From: Membranipora membranacea
Taxonomy: Eukaryota > Bryozoa > Gymnolaemata > Cheilostomatida > Membraniporidae
Length of the DNA stretch: 64,000 nucleotides
Assembly (NCBI GenBank): GCA_914767715.1
Contig: OU612073.1
Coordinates: 5,952,001 to 6,016,000 of the forward strand
Direction of reading: 5' to 3'
Positions 12,201 to 23,200 of the stretch are shown one piece after another. The notes below the pieces were generated by a model, which was not told where the DNA came from, did no database searches, and saw only the letters and a list, made by a program, of their open reading frames with translations. Made by a program: the position numbers and the translations under genes. Position 1 is the first letter of the stretch. Each line of letters opens with the position of its first letter.

Positions 12201-15200
12201 CAAGCCCAAAAAGCTGATGATTGATTTTGTTAAGCTGACCCTCTTTAACTTGATGTGAGTTCTGAGTCTATAGCAGCTTTTGAATATTCATGTTGCTTCC
12301 TATCTGACACACTTTTGACAAGCTGATGACAGATAGTGATACAAGTCCAAGTACCATTACAGTGAATCAGGAAAAATACCATCATCGGAGAGAAAATGCA
12401 TAAAAGAAGTTTTTTTCCCCAAAGTAAAAATCCTCACCTGTTTTCCACTTCTTCCTCATCCAGGATGGATGACGAGGCTAAATTTTTGGTTTTGTTGTGA
12501 CGGAGATATGACAGATTTATTGCACTAGGTGACATGTGGAAAAAACGCGATTGCAGCTTCATGGGCAATTTGCTTCCTGATATGAACTTTTAAGGGGCCT
12601 CAGATCTAAATTCATAGCTCATAGCTCATAACTTCTGGGCGCCAATGATAAATCAATCATATCAGCACAGTTGTTTAGGCAGCCTGGTTCAACATATACG
12701 TCAACATGCAGTGAAGTTCTCTCTCTAAAGCTCCACTTTAGTTATGTGTGGCCTGCAGTCAGGTCAAAAGTTTATTTAGTAAAAGGCCAGTACTCCGTAA
12801 TGCCAATAGGAAATTTGTTTCATTATATATCACTAGTCTACTTAATTAATTCCAATTTCAGTTGCAAGTTTGCTAAATTTAAATCCTGCTTCACTACAAC
12901 CTTTTATAGTAGCAACATTGTGAACTTCTATTCAATCAGAATTCGAGATTGATGGCCTACTGTTCTTCTAGTTCCGAAACCTGAGAGTAGTAGCAATAGC
13001 TTATATCGATAAATCTCCTCCTATCGTATATGTGTCATGGGGATAAACAAAGGATTACTCAGGCTTTTAACCAAGATTATCCCCTCGAGTTCCTATAAAT
13101 GTTAGCCATAAACAATTTAATCACTCACTATGATGAGCCAGCAGAAAGTCAGAGGTACCAAAAGTGGTTAAAACTTTCTTGACTCTGAGTAGTGAATAGT
13201 GAATAGCGCTCGTGCTAATTCACGTCATCAACCCATTCTTTTCTTTGGAGATGGTGAGATGGCGTAATCGGTTGTAATCAGTTAGCGCACCTGCTATTCA
13301 CTGCCAGTTGATTGGTGCCGCAGTAGTCATGGGTTGGAGTCCTGCTTGGAGAGCGTTCAAGGTTGATTGTTCCAGCCCACAGCCACCCTGGGTGTATAGC
13401 TCTTCTAATGTATGAATTCATACACCTGAAACAGAAGCATCAGTCACATTTTTCTAAAGAGAGTCGCCAGAACTATGCTACCATATCTCATAATTAGATC
13501 AGATTTCAAGGAGTTTACAGGATAAAAATGACAATTAGCCTTGACAACCGTGTCCCATCTTGAGGCATATAGCTAGAGCATAGGATTATTTAGTCTGCCG
13601 CATCATATTAACTACAAACTCTCAATCAATGACCATGCTTCGTATTTCTTCTTCAGAGCTAAGGCCAGTCGGAGCAGCAAAAGAAAATGTGGGAACTCAG
13701 GACAGTGATGGAAATCTTGGAGTAATTCTAGGAATCGTCATTCCGATAGCCATTCTTCTGATCGTGGTTCCTATAGTCATAGTCATCGCGTATAAGAGGT
13801 AAGCGCGTTTTCGCTCAAGTCTTTTGATGTGCTGGTTCCAACAAATAATTCATGAGCTGTCATTTTTATTGGTAAGTTTATATATTTTAAACTTTGTGGG
13901 TGATAAAACCAGTTTTTGAAAAGATCAAGTTGTTATGGTGATACCTTTTGCCTGCCACTAAAACAACCAGGGTAGTTCTGATTGACGCAAAATGTCCTGG
14001 AACATAGATTGAGCCCTCTGCGCATCAAAAACAGAAGTCTATTTATGACCATTGCGTACATGACTTTGCTTTGACATATATAAGCATCATATCTTTTTTT
14101 TTATTCATGATCCTAGACTCAATATATTGGAATACATTAAGTTCATGACAGCTTTGCTTTCGTATAAAGATAGACCCAACGTATTAATGAGTTTATTATG
14201 GCTATGCTCAAAATTGATCCAACTGGGATCCTTTTTTTATTTATGTCTTGATATTGAGAATTGACGACACCAAAAGCCAAATCCTCCCTGGTGACTTTTA
14301 GATCCTCATGACTCATGTGATTGGTTTAACATCAAGAGTAAATATAGACATTGATATGTCATTAAAGCCGAATGGAGAGATTTAGTTGGCATTAGTGCTG
14401 GCTGAGGGATTTATGAGGATCACATTAGACAGAAAGGTGCTTTGGCTAAGTTTCTTACTTCCCACAACGACAGTTTATCATATGAGAATGATCTATACTT
14501 TTCCACCTCATTATATGCTGATGAAAGGTCTAATGACCCTCACTTTGGCTTCAAGTTTAAACACTTTTATGTGGAATCAAAACATAAACTACTGGAAAAC
14601 CACCTGACACTTGATCATCAATACTAATGCTGCCTTCTCATACCTTGATTTAACTGCTGTGAGCTAGTTTTATTCTCTTAATAGTGCAGGTAGGGTGGTG
14701 CAGTGGTTAGGGTTCGAGCTTTTCAATCTGAGAGTTGCACGTTCGAATCCCGGACACTACCCATGCTGCTAAAGGAGGTGAGCTCTCCGGACAACAGCGT
14801 AGCTTGCCCACCCTTACCTTGTACAAGGGTGCGCTAATTATCTAGATGAGTTGTTCTTAATTAGTTATTGTAAGCATATTATCATTGGCCCCAAAAGTGG
14901 CACTGAATAGCAATAAAGTATATACATTATTATTTTATCTACTCTGTAGGAGGAACCGTCTGAAACCACTGCTCGGCAGTCGCCGCCAGAACTTTGGAGG
15001 AGCTGATGATGTATACCAGGATCCGGCTCAAGCATTCAACTACAGTCAGATGAACTCGGCTTACTCCTCGGAGACTATAGATGATAACGCCATGTATCAG
15101 GATCCAGCGCTAATTCACAGACCAAAGGGTGGGCGCCCGCACGCTAATTCTGTCGCAGGTGAGTTTGAAGACAGGATGATTTAAGGAGTGGTGAAGATCA

Positions 15201-18200
15201 AATCTTGTGGAAATCAAGAGCTCAACTTCAATCTGCGCGCACATGTGCGAAATGTTGAGACTGACATCTGTCTCTGTAGCATAGGGCTTGAATCAATTCA
15301 CCAATACACCTAAATTGAGTACCTAAATTGGGAAAACAATGGAAACCTGTAATATGAAAATATTTGGGCCTAGATGGACCACTGGCCTTGCCATCTAATA
15401 ACCTTGAACTCTTGCAGTTGCCTCCCTGATGGAAGGCACCGCCACTATTGCTGTGCTCCAGAGATAGACTACATCACAAGGCTATCCTACAGGCAGTATG
15501 GCTTGACTTATCAGCACAGCCATCAATTTATATGAGAAATATTGTCAGGTTGTCATAAAGGCTTTGTTTCGTTTGTTCCGTGGCTCCTGAATTTCTCCTG
15601 CTCCCTGCTTATTATGAAAACTAAATGCTCAATATTAGATTTTATGCCATTGTACAATCAAGGACTTTGAACTTCCAACTCCTTGCTGTATTTAACACTA
15701 AAAATTGGATTCAGAAACTAAAAATTGGGTGTGTAAAAATAAAGCATGATATCAAAAATAGGTTTTTATAAATGATCGCCGAACGCCTACTGATAGATAT
15801 CACATGTAGGGTAACTCAGCGTTGAGAAAAATGAACTCGTTAACATAATCCATCACTTTCTCATAACTCTCACACCCTCTATGGAGTGCTTTGACATTCT
15901 AAGTCTTGTCTTCAGCAGGCTTGCCCTCGGCTGCATTATGCATACACTATCCGAATTTTAAATTCCATGAATACTAATCCCATGTCACTGTCAATAAAAA
16001 TGTAGTCTTTCAAAAGACCGTTCGTACATTCAGCTAACACATAGCAAAAAAGTGTATTTGAATCATCTCAGTGCCTTTAAAGAAATCTGCGTTTTACAAG
16101 CTTCAAAATAAACAAATTTGAGTGGATTCACAAATGTCACGTCCCTGCAAAAGCAGAACTCATTAATCACACAGATTAGAGATTTCCAGATTACTTTAGG
16201 TTAGAGGTTAGTCTCGATTTCTCTGGATGAAGGCAGTAAGGCGAAATATTCACGATAATATTTATCTTGTAGAGTCATTGTATCAAGACCCTGCCAGTCT
16301 AGCCTGTACAGGGCCACCTGGTACTCCAAGCCCGATAAGAGATGCTCTGTATGCTACACACGATGATCCCTCAACTTCCAGCGAGATCTATGCTGATGTA
16401 GATGCTGTGCGAGGAGCTCCAGATGGCAAAACGTCAAGTCTTCAAAGAGGGGAGTCGCATATGTAAGTCAATATCTTCACTGTTGTCTTGTCCTGTCTGG
16501 GGGGGGGGAGGGTAGTCGTATGAGACCATACTCTCCAGAGAACAGTTGATTGACACCCCTAGTGCGCAGAAACCCCTGGAGAATTTTTGATTATTACTGA
16601 TAGAGCACATCCTTGCTGTTAGAAGGATGAGTAGTTCCATCGGTTGGTTTTATGATATGTGGAATGTGGGAAGGGATAGCCAGGGTAAATCCCTTGAGAT
16701 GAGACTGTTATCTGAATTTAGATATAAACCAATACCCATGAAGCTACTGGTATGATACTATCTGTTTAATTATTTGAACGCTAACAGTTGAATAGTGATT
16801 ATGCTCATCTCGTATGGGAGTTGTCACCTTGCTTGTACAGGATCGGGCAAATCCTAATCGGACTTATGGTTGCGAATCATTTATAAAAGCTGTTGGATTT
16901 TACTCCTTGGATTTATAATATAAAGTTGATATCAAATTATTGTGGGCAATTTTCAATTGCTATTTATGGTTCAAGGGATGTAAGAGTAGAGACTCAAACA
17001 ATAACTTTTTTCTTATATCTTGAACATAATATCAAACTAAGATCAAACGCTCCGAAATTCACCGCAAACCTATGATCTACAGATGCCATTTTAGATTCAT
17101 ATATCTCCCACATCAGTAATAATCAATTAAATAAGATTAATGCCTAAAACTATCCACTTTCCATGCGGCAAATTTACATTCTTTCCGTAGTTGTCTCCTT
17201 TCCTTGTAAGGGGGCACAACTATGTAAAATTAGATATCATAAATGATCTAATCAGATGTGTTAACCGTTTCAGATATGATATGCCTTTTATGGAGGTTGT
17301 GAAGCCAACCCCACCACCAAGAAACTTTTTGGAAGCTGGTAGTCCAGAGAAGCCTGGGTATTCACATCTGGTTGTCACTGATGGGTCTTTCGAGCCACAC
17401 AACTACGCCATCATAAGGTGAGATATCTACAGACCAATGAATATGTATGATTTGAAGTAATTTTTAGGAGAAATGACTATTGGCAAAGCTACCAATCAGA
17501 CAGACTGTGTTATTTTTTAACAGTTTGATCTGAGAACTGGCAAAGCATCTTTCGACGATCGTTCAGAGCATAATCGATATGTACTCTGTCCAAACATTCA
17601 CCCTCGATAAAATTTGCCTTCTCGAGATAGTGAAAGAGTCAGGCATGTATGAATTCTAGTCAAAGGTTTGAGTGGGGCATTTGAATAAAGTAAATATGAG
17701 TATTCTACTGGCACATTCGCACACTTTAAATGAGAAAGTTTTGTTTGGAATTATCGATCATCTTGGTAGAAGAGACAGTGCGGTATCATCTTTACACCTG
17801 CTGGCAGCAATTAAATGTAAAACTTCTTGATTCCATATTCAAATCATAACTGCAAGTTGTCATTGATTATGCACAAGCTGGCCAACTCGGTAACATATGC
17901 TAACAGCTGGTACCATCGATACCATCAAGCTTGAATAATCTGTCAATAACAAAACAAGATTTCCTCCTTTCCTGTCGAGGCATAAAAAACTGTCATCCAA
18001 TCTGCAAAGCACTGAATGCTTGGAATATTGTATTTTAATACCTCAGTGACTGGCTTGAATTTCCAAGAAATGTTCGAGTTAGCATTTACATATTTTGTTT
18101 ACCAATTACCATATTACGTTCTCTGTGATTTGCTGCCATTTTCAATAGACAGTATTTCATAGCTGAGCCAGCCATACCCTGTCGGGCCAAAAAGGAAATG

Positions 18201-18852
18201 ACTCATTAGCACACCAGATTGTGCACCAGGTGTAATTTTCAACTGTGAGCGCTGGATTGTTGTGTCAATGAAAATACACATGCAACCAACGTGTAATTTG
18301 ATATGTTTTCCATCCAGTACGATAAACAGGAAATTTCTTGACGTCATAAAAATGACTGCTACGGATTGAATACTGCCTTATATGACCTCTGAGACAACAG
18401 AATCTATTCTACAACAGTCGCATCACAAATTTTACCACAAATATTGATGTTCATCACCTTCCGATTCCAAACTTTGAATTCATGTTTTCATCCATTAAGC
18501 CGTAATAAACCGCCATATCCTCTATTTCAATTTTATGAGATGGGTGATTAAGGTGTGTGACTTTTGCGTTTTCAGAGAGTACACTAGAGTCACCACAGAA
18601 TCTCAATTTCAAATGAAAATAATTCAGTTTTGATAGAATAGTATGGCCCCGCTGATCTGCCTTATGATCACACAATCACCTTTATTGCTGTCTCATTTTA
18701 GAACATCGAGGCCAGTGACTGAGTCAAACTATCACGATCTAGAGAACGAGGTCCAGCTGTATGATAGTCCTGTCTATAACTCAGCAGAGGAGGAGGGTGT
18801 GAGCCATAGTGGCAGCACAATCACTGACAACGGTGCTGATCAAGATGTATAA
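9211..18852 (+). CDS. Mucin-like type I membrane protein with five YxxP sites and an ITAM-like tail
   Basis: Nine exons join in frame: 9211-9292, 9587-10639, 11177-11307, 11720-11948, 13657-13798, 14950-15158, 16273-16462, 17274-17417 and 18702-18852, giving 776 residues. Residues 1-28 form a signal peptide (the core starts at Met13). A cysteine-containing N-terminal domain of about 115 residues follows; I do not recognise its fold. Residues ~144-375 are a Thr-rich stalk of TTTTP-type repeats, expected to be heavily O-glycosylated. Exons 3-4 encode a second cysteine-containing region. One membrane helix lies at ~519-543 (LGVILGIVIPIAILLIVV), followed by basic KRRNR. The ~230-residue tail carries YQDP three times, YDMP and YDSP (CRK-type SH2 sites), PTPPPR (SH3 class II) and YSHL-x11-YAII, which fits the ITAM spacing. 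It reads as a surface receptor signalling through tyrosine kinases. Ligand and orthology are unknown. Confidence 0.83.
9936..10640 (+). repeat. Coding Thr/Pro-rich variable repeat (mucin-like stalk)
   Basis: Within exon 2 the DNA is a degenerate ACA/ACC/ACT codon array with CCT/CCC/CCA interruptions. The most regular part, at about 10060-10300, has a 15-bp unit encoding TTTTP, and a (T/A)APTTTT variant appears three times at about 10250-10320. The opposite strand is open too (Val-rich), but only as a consequence of the codon bias. Copy number probably varies between individuals. Confidence 0.85.
13250..13440 (+). mobile_element. tRNA-derived SINE in intron 4 of the mucin-like receptor gene
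   Basis: A tRNA-like promoter pair is visible: an A-box-like segment around 13259-13290 (GATGGCGTAATCGG, then AGTTAGCGCACC) and a B-box-like GGTTGGAGTCC near 13332-13342. An unrelated tail follows. The spacing suits a degenerate tRNA head. No clear target duplication was found. Confidence 0.5.
14691..14840 (+). mobile_element. tRNA-derived SINE in intron 5 of the mucin-like receptor gene
   Basis: The head at about 14695-14762 resembles a tRNA. GGGTGGT can pair with ACTACCC as an acceptor stem, an A box lies around GCAGTGGTTAGG, and a good B box reads GTTCGAATCCC. The anticodon arm and T stem pair poorly, so this is more likely a SINE head than a working tRNA gene. The downstream ~80 bases would be its body. 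Confidence 0.6.
16483..16560. repeat. Dispersed repeat after a splice donor, copy 1
   Basis: TCTTGTCCTGTCTGG, a G-run, GAGGGTAGTCGTATGAGACC, ATACTCTCCAGAGAA starts about 20 bases after the exon 7 donor of the mucin-like receptor. A clear relative lies at 26321-26400, directly after the exon 1 donor of the monooxygenase gene. Confidence 0.6.
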
Positions 18853-18884
18853 AGCCAAAGGGCGCCACGAGGATATGTGTGGAT

Positions 18885-19025
18885 AACACTTGAATCAAAA
18901 CACTTGGAAAACACGCTCGGAATGAAACGCATGGAATGAAACACTCGAGCCAAATCACTCGGGCCAAAACATTCGGGTTGAAACACTGGGATGAACCACT
19001 CGGATTGAAACACTCAACGATTACT
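18885..19025 (+). repeat. Degenerate minisatellite in the 3' UTR of the mucin-like receptor gene
   Basis: Just after the stop codon at 18852 the sequence cycles through diverged units of about 15-17 bp built on CACTCGG(G/A)TTGAAA. About eight copies are recognisable, with substitutions and indels. It lies before the likely poly(A) signal, so it should be transcribed. Confidence 0.65.
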
Positions 19026-19553
19026 ATTGACTCTGAATGTAGAATCAATGATTCAGGAACTTAAGACTTCAAACTTTCTGTAGATCTTATAGTTTTTCTC
19101 AAAAGTATTATATTTTAATACGGTTTTTATTTTTCTCTGAACTTCAGCCATCCACAAAATTATGTTTTCAAGGAACTGCACTGGAAAATTTAACAAAAAC
19201 GAACCAGCCAGTCCTCAATGAACCAAAGAAAGTAGATCGCCATGAAAGTATGCGTCAGTATCACTCAGACCAAAATACTATGCTCAAATTATTTTCATGA
19301 CTGAACACTCACAGGATTTAGTAACTCGAGATTTTAGACACCTTGCCTTTTCCCAGAATTCCAGTAATTCTAAAATAACTCACCCAATACTGGTAGAGTT
19401 ATAGTGCTGAAGCGTAGGAAAAGTTGTTGGATTCTTGTTATGACATTACATGATTTTATTGCCTAATGGATTATGGTATAGAATGATTTTAAACTGAACT
19501 AGATTTAACCGTTTTCTTTTGTACCAAAATATTTTTGATAAAATCAGATTATT

Positions 19554-19559
19554 AATAAA
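19554..19559 (+). terminator. Likely poly(A) signal of the mucin-like receptor gene
   Basis: AATAAA occurs about 700 bases after the stop codon at 18852, followed by T-rich sequence. It is the first perfect hexamer I noticed in the 3' region. Confidence 0.5.
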
Positions 19560-20202
19560 ACGGATTTTGGCCTTTTGCCTCTTTAATTATCATAACTTGT
19601 TTAGGGTGTTTCAACAAAATGTGTCTTAGTTTTTATTGCTAGCCTATTTTAGCAGATTTCTAAAGTTTAAACTTAATTGCCAATCTATATTTTTACCCAT
19701 GTACACATATATATGTTGTTACACCTTTATTTTTATTCATGTAAATCATATTACTTTATAACAGCTACACATGCATACATATTTGATCTTAGGACTTATA
19801 TATAACCTTCTTCTTATTGCTTTGTTCTGCCACCAAGTAAAACTTTCAAAGAAAATTATTCATAACTGTAGAGACATTTTATTTGGTCGATTTTTCCTGT
19901 GGGGATTAGAGAATCATTTTGTGGAGTTAGCATCCCTTGAGACATTTCTAACCCTGAACTCGGGTCATTAACTTTATTGGAGGGTGTGGCTTGTGCGACA
20001 ACTAATGATAACATCCTTGCTGAGCAAAGCTCTTTATAAGCTCACTTGGATGATCATATCACATCAATTATTACATTCAAGTTAAAGAGCGCGCACTGGC
20101 TTCTATACAACATCGCTGTCTTTGTGGCAATTAAACTGTACTTGTTGTTGAGCAGTGTCGAAAATTAGCTGACTATTCAGAAAGGCAGCAAAGCTAGACA
20201 TC

Positions 20203-23200
20203 ATGTTTTTGCTAGCAGGAAAATTTTACATGGCAACTGCTACTACGCTTCTTCTTGTGCTCTCCGTACAAAGTTCTCCTATCTCAACTCAGGTATGCAG
20301 TATTTAGTTTAATTCTTGTACATGTTAACCCCTGCCTTTATTTCAATTTGCTGCTTTCAGTATGAAATGTTTGTAAAACACTTGCTTTGTAAAATGAGGA
20401 ATTTTATGCAGGGGAATGCTTTTCAAGAGCAAACTGCAAACCGATTCGGACGTGGAGGGTGGAAACAACCTAAAGTCCTTACAGCAGGGTTTGCAGTTCA
20501 CTAAAAGATTTCTTGCACTTAATTTTACTGCAAAATTTTAAGGGGTTACATTTAATGGAATTCGACACATTCAAAAATTCAAATGTTAATTTTCCAAATA
20601 ATATTTTGTTGCATATAAAGCATTGTCTTAAGAAAAGTACTTTTACTATCAATTCAGATGGGAAATTCATGCTTTGTGTTCATATTTTTATCAAGACTTA
20701 CAACCTATGACGCATCGCTTTTCTTTCCCCATGGGGAAACTTCTAATACCAAACAAGACTCAGGCTCTCTCATGGTTGCCCGATAGTTATGGTTAAATTA
20801 TATGACCGTCAAGATTGAGTTCTGATTATTTCGCTTCCACCTGTTTTCCTTATTGACTTATTTATACTTTGGCCTCTCATAGGTTAAATGCATCACTATA
20901 CACTTCAAGAGCAATTATCGTAGGAAATGTGGCTAACACTATCATTGTCCTATCAAATTAAATTAATTTCTGAAAAACATGTTGTGTTTGGTTGATTCAT
21001 GGATATTAATTGGTAAAATTAGCTGTACCTTGGAACAAGCGGAAACTGATATTTTAAATGTTGACGACTAATTAGGTTCTAGTAACTGTTATTTCAAGCT
21101 ATTACGATTAACTAGAGAGGGTGACTAACTTATCTATAGCAGCTTATATAGCAAGTCCACAAAGTCCCTCTGTTGTGTTGCACAATTTAAGTTTTCTCTC
21201 CTCTACGAGCAACAACACCTATCAATATCAGGAACAACACCTATCAATATTGTCATGTGCTAAAAAATTCAGCCAGATAAAATTACATGACTGCACCGTT
21301 GTGACTGAACTTTGAGCATATTGATAGTTCACCTTGTTTAAGTCAACAGACAGATTCCATAAAAGTGGCGCTGGTAAGGTGTTTGTGATAATAAAAGGAA
21401 CAAAGCACCACCATGTATCAAATCGAAGCTAAGACTCTGTGGAATAAGAATTTTTTTGTATTAAAAAACTTAAATTGGTAGCGCATCCTAATTGAAGGGT
21501 TATTGAGGGAAAAAAATATAAAAAACTGTCAAAGATATACCTATTTCCATTACACAGCACACAAAGTGTTCCTTTTGCAATAATTAAAAAAGATCGCAAG
21601 ATAGTGAGTGACACCTCTGTTTTAAATAGGTCAAGGCTCTAGGGGGACCACTATATAGCACCACTATATATCAAATCAAAGCTAAGACTCTGTGGAATAA
21701 GAATTTTTTTTGTATTAAAAAACTTAAATAGGTCAAGGCCCTAGAGGGATTAATATCCAATTATATTCACAACCATCCTCATCAAATGACTTTACCAAAT
21801 ATCGCTGACTTTGAACACCTTAATGACGTGAAATACTATGGCATGTAGATCTCTGATTGATAGAGAGAGAATTAATTCGCTCAACATGAGTACCAGGAAC
21901 AAGTTATAACTCACACTTAATTGACTCTAGCGATCAGAGATACACATGTTAATAGTGTGGTCTCGATGTCAGTGTAGATTTGTAGACCAAGAAGTTGTGT
22001 CATGTGGTTATGTGTAAGTTATGTCATAACCAACTCTACTCTATGTCACATCAAATAGTTTTGAGATAAGGATGTCAGTATATGTTGAGTAAATGTCACA
22101 CTGTGCGAGTGGCTAATGCCCCACTGAGGTCAGCATCGTTAGTGTTTTCTATGAGGTCAGTGTGGTCTGGCATCAATGACAGTCAGCAGTTGTTGGAATG
22201 AGTGGTTGATAATGTAATGTCACTAACCAGCATTGAAGCAGTCTGAGCACTTAGACTATTCGTTCACCAACAATGTTTGTTTTCATCGCAGAGTTTTCAT
22301 AAACAACATCAGAAACCTAATCTGGGCAATCCAACTGAATACAGTATCTTCTGCATCAATAATCTGCATCACAAATTTAAACGCAGCTTTTGGCTTTATG
22401 TCTGTTTTCGTAATCAATTGTATTGTTGGGGACCCAAGCATTTTTATTCCGACTGACGTTGGCTACATCCGCTTCCAGTTCAATTAAATGCCATTTAGAC
22501 ATCTGTTTTATGACCATCTCAAATACTTTATTGCAAAGAGTAAACACCATTATACCATCTCATATGCCAATAAAAATCTGTGCAGCGCTATCAACAACAT
22601 GCTGTATTTGACAGGCTACTTTTGTTTTGTTAGGGGAAGAGTCTGTTCAAAAATGCTGAACTTGACACCCGCTATGGATACATAGGTTATTATTTCAAGA
22701 GAAAGCTATCAATATTTTAATGTCAAACATGCAGGCAAATAGAGTAACTGATCATAGTAGTCTTAATGTTTCCATTGATGACCATACTCGGCCTGTAGTT
22801 GTGTTACTTAATCCTTTTGTAGTACTATTTTTTCGTTAATTGTTTGATCCTGTTAGTGTTATCAATAGACGGGTGTGTAACATTGTCACATAGCGGATGA
22901 AGGCATCTGTTTTTTTTATGGCCTGCTATCATCTAGGCAGGGCAGTTCATTGCGAGAATAGTGCACTCACTTTAAAATCTGATCAGCTCCCAACTAAACC
23001 TACTCTGATAAATAAAAAGCCTTTGCGGATGTCCTTGTGGAGATTGGGGAGGGGGTGAAAACAGCACGGTAGTGCTACAGCTTTCTTGTTTTTACAAAAC
23101 TTTATACTTAAGCAAAGCCGAGATTAGAATTGATACAATTTGTCTCTCTTAAAATCTTTGTATTCATTATGAACCGACGACTCCTGGTGTACTTACATAC

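Larger units (their letters stand above)
18853..20202. other. 3' UTR and spacer between the receptor and neuropeptide genes
   Basis: The left half holds the 3' UTR, minisatellite and poly(A) signal of the preceding gene. The right half is upstream sequence of the neuropeptide gene and contains a TATA-like CTTTATAAG at about 20030, roughly 170 bases before the start codon. No other gene was seen. Confidence 0.5.

Noticed and set aside
14695-14762. Functional tRNA gene
   Set aside because: The acceptor stem and B box are good, but the anticodon arm and T stem pair poorly and the sequence runs on into a SINE-like body.
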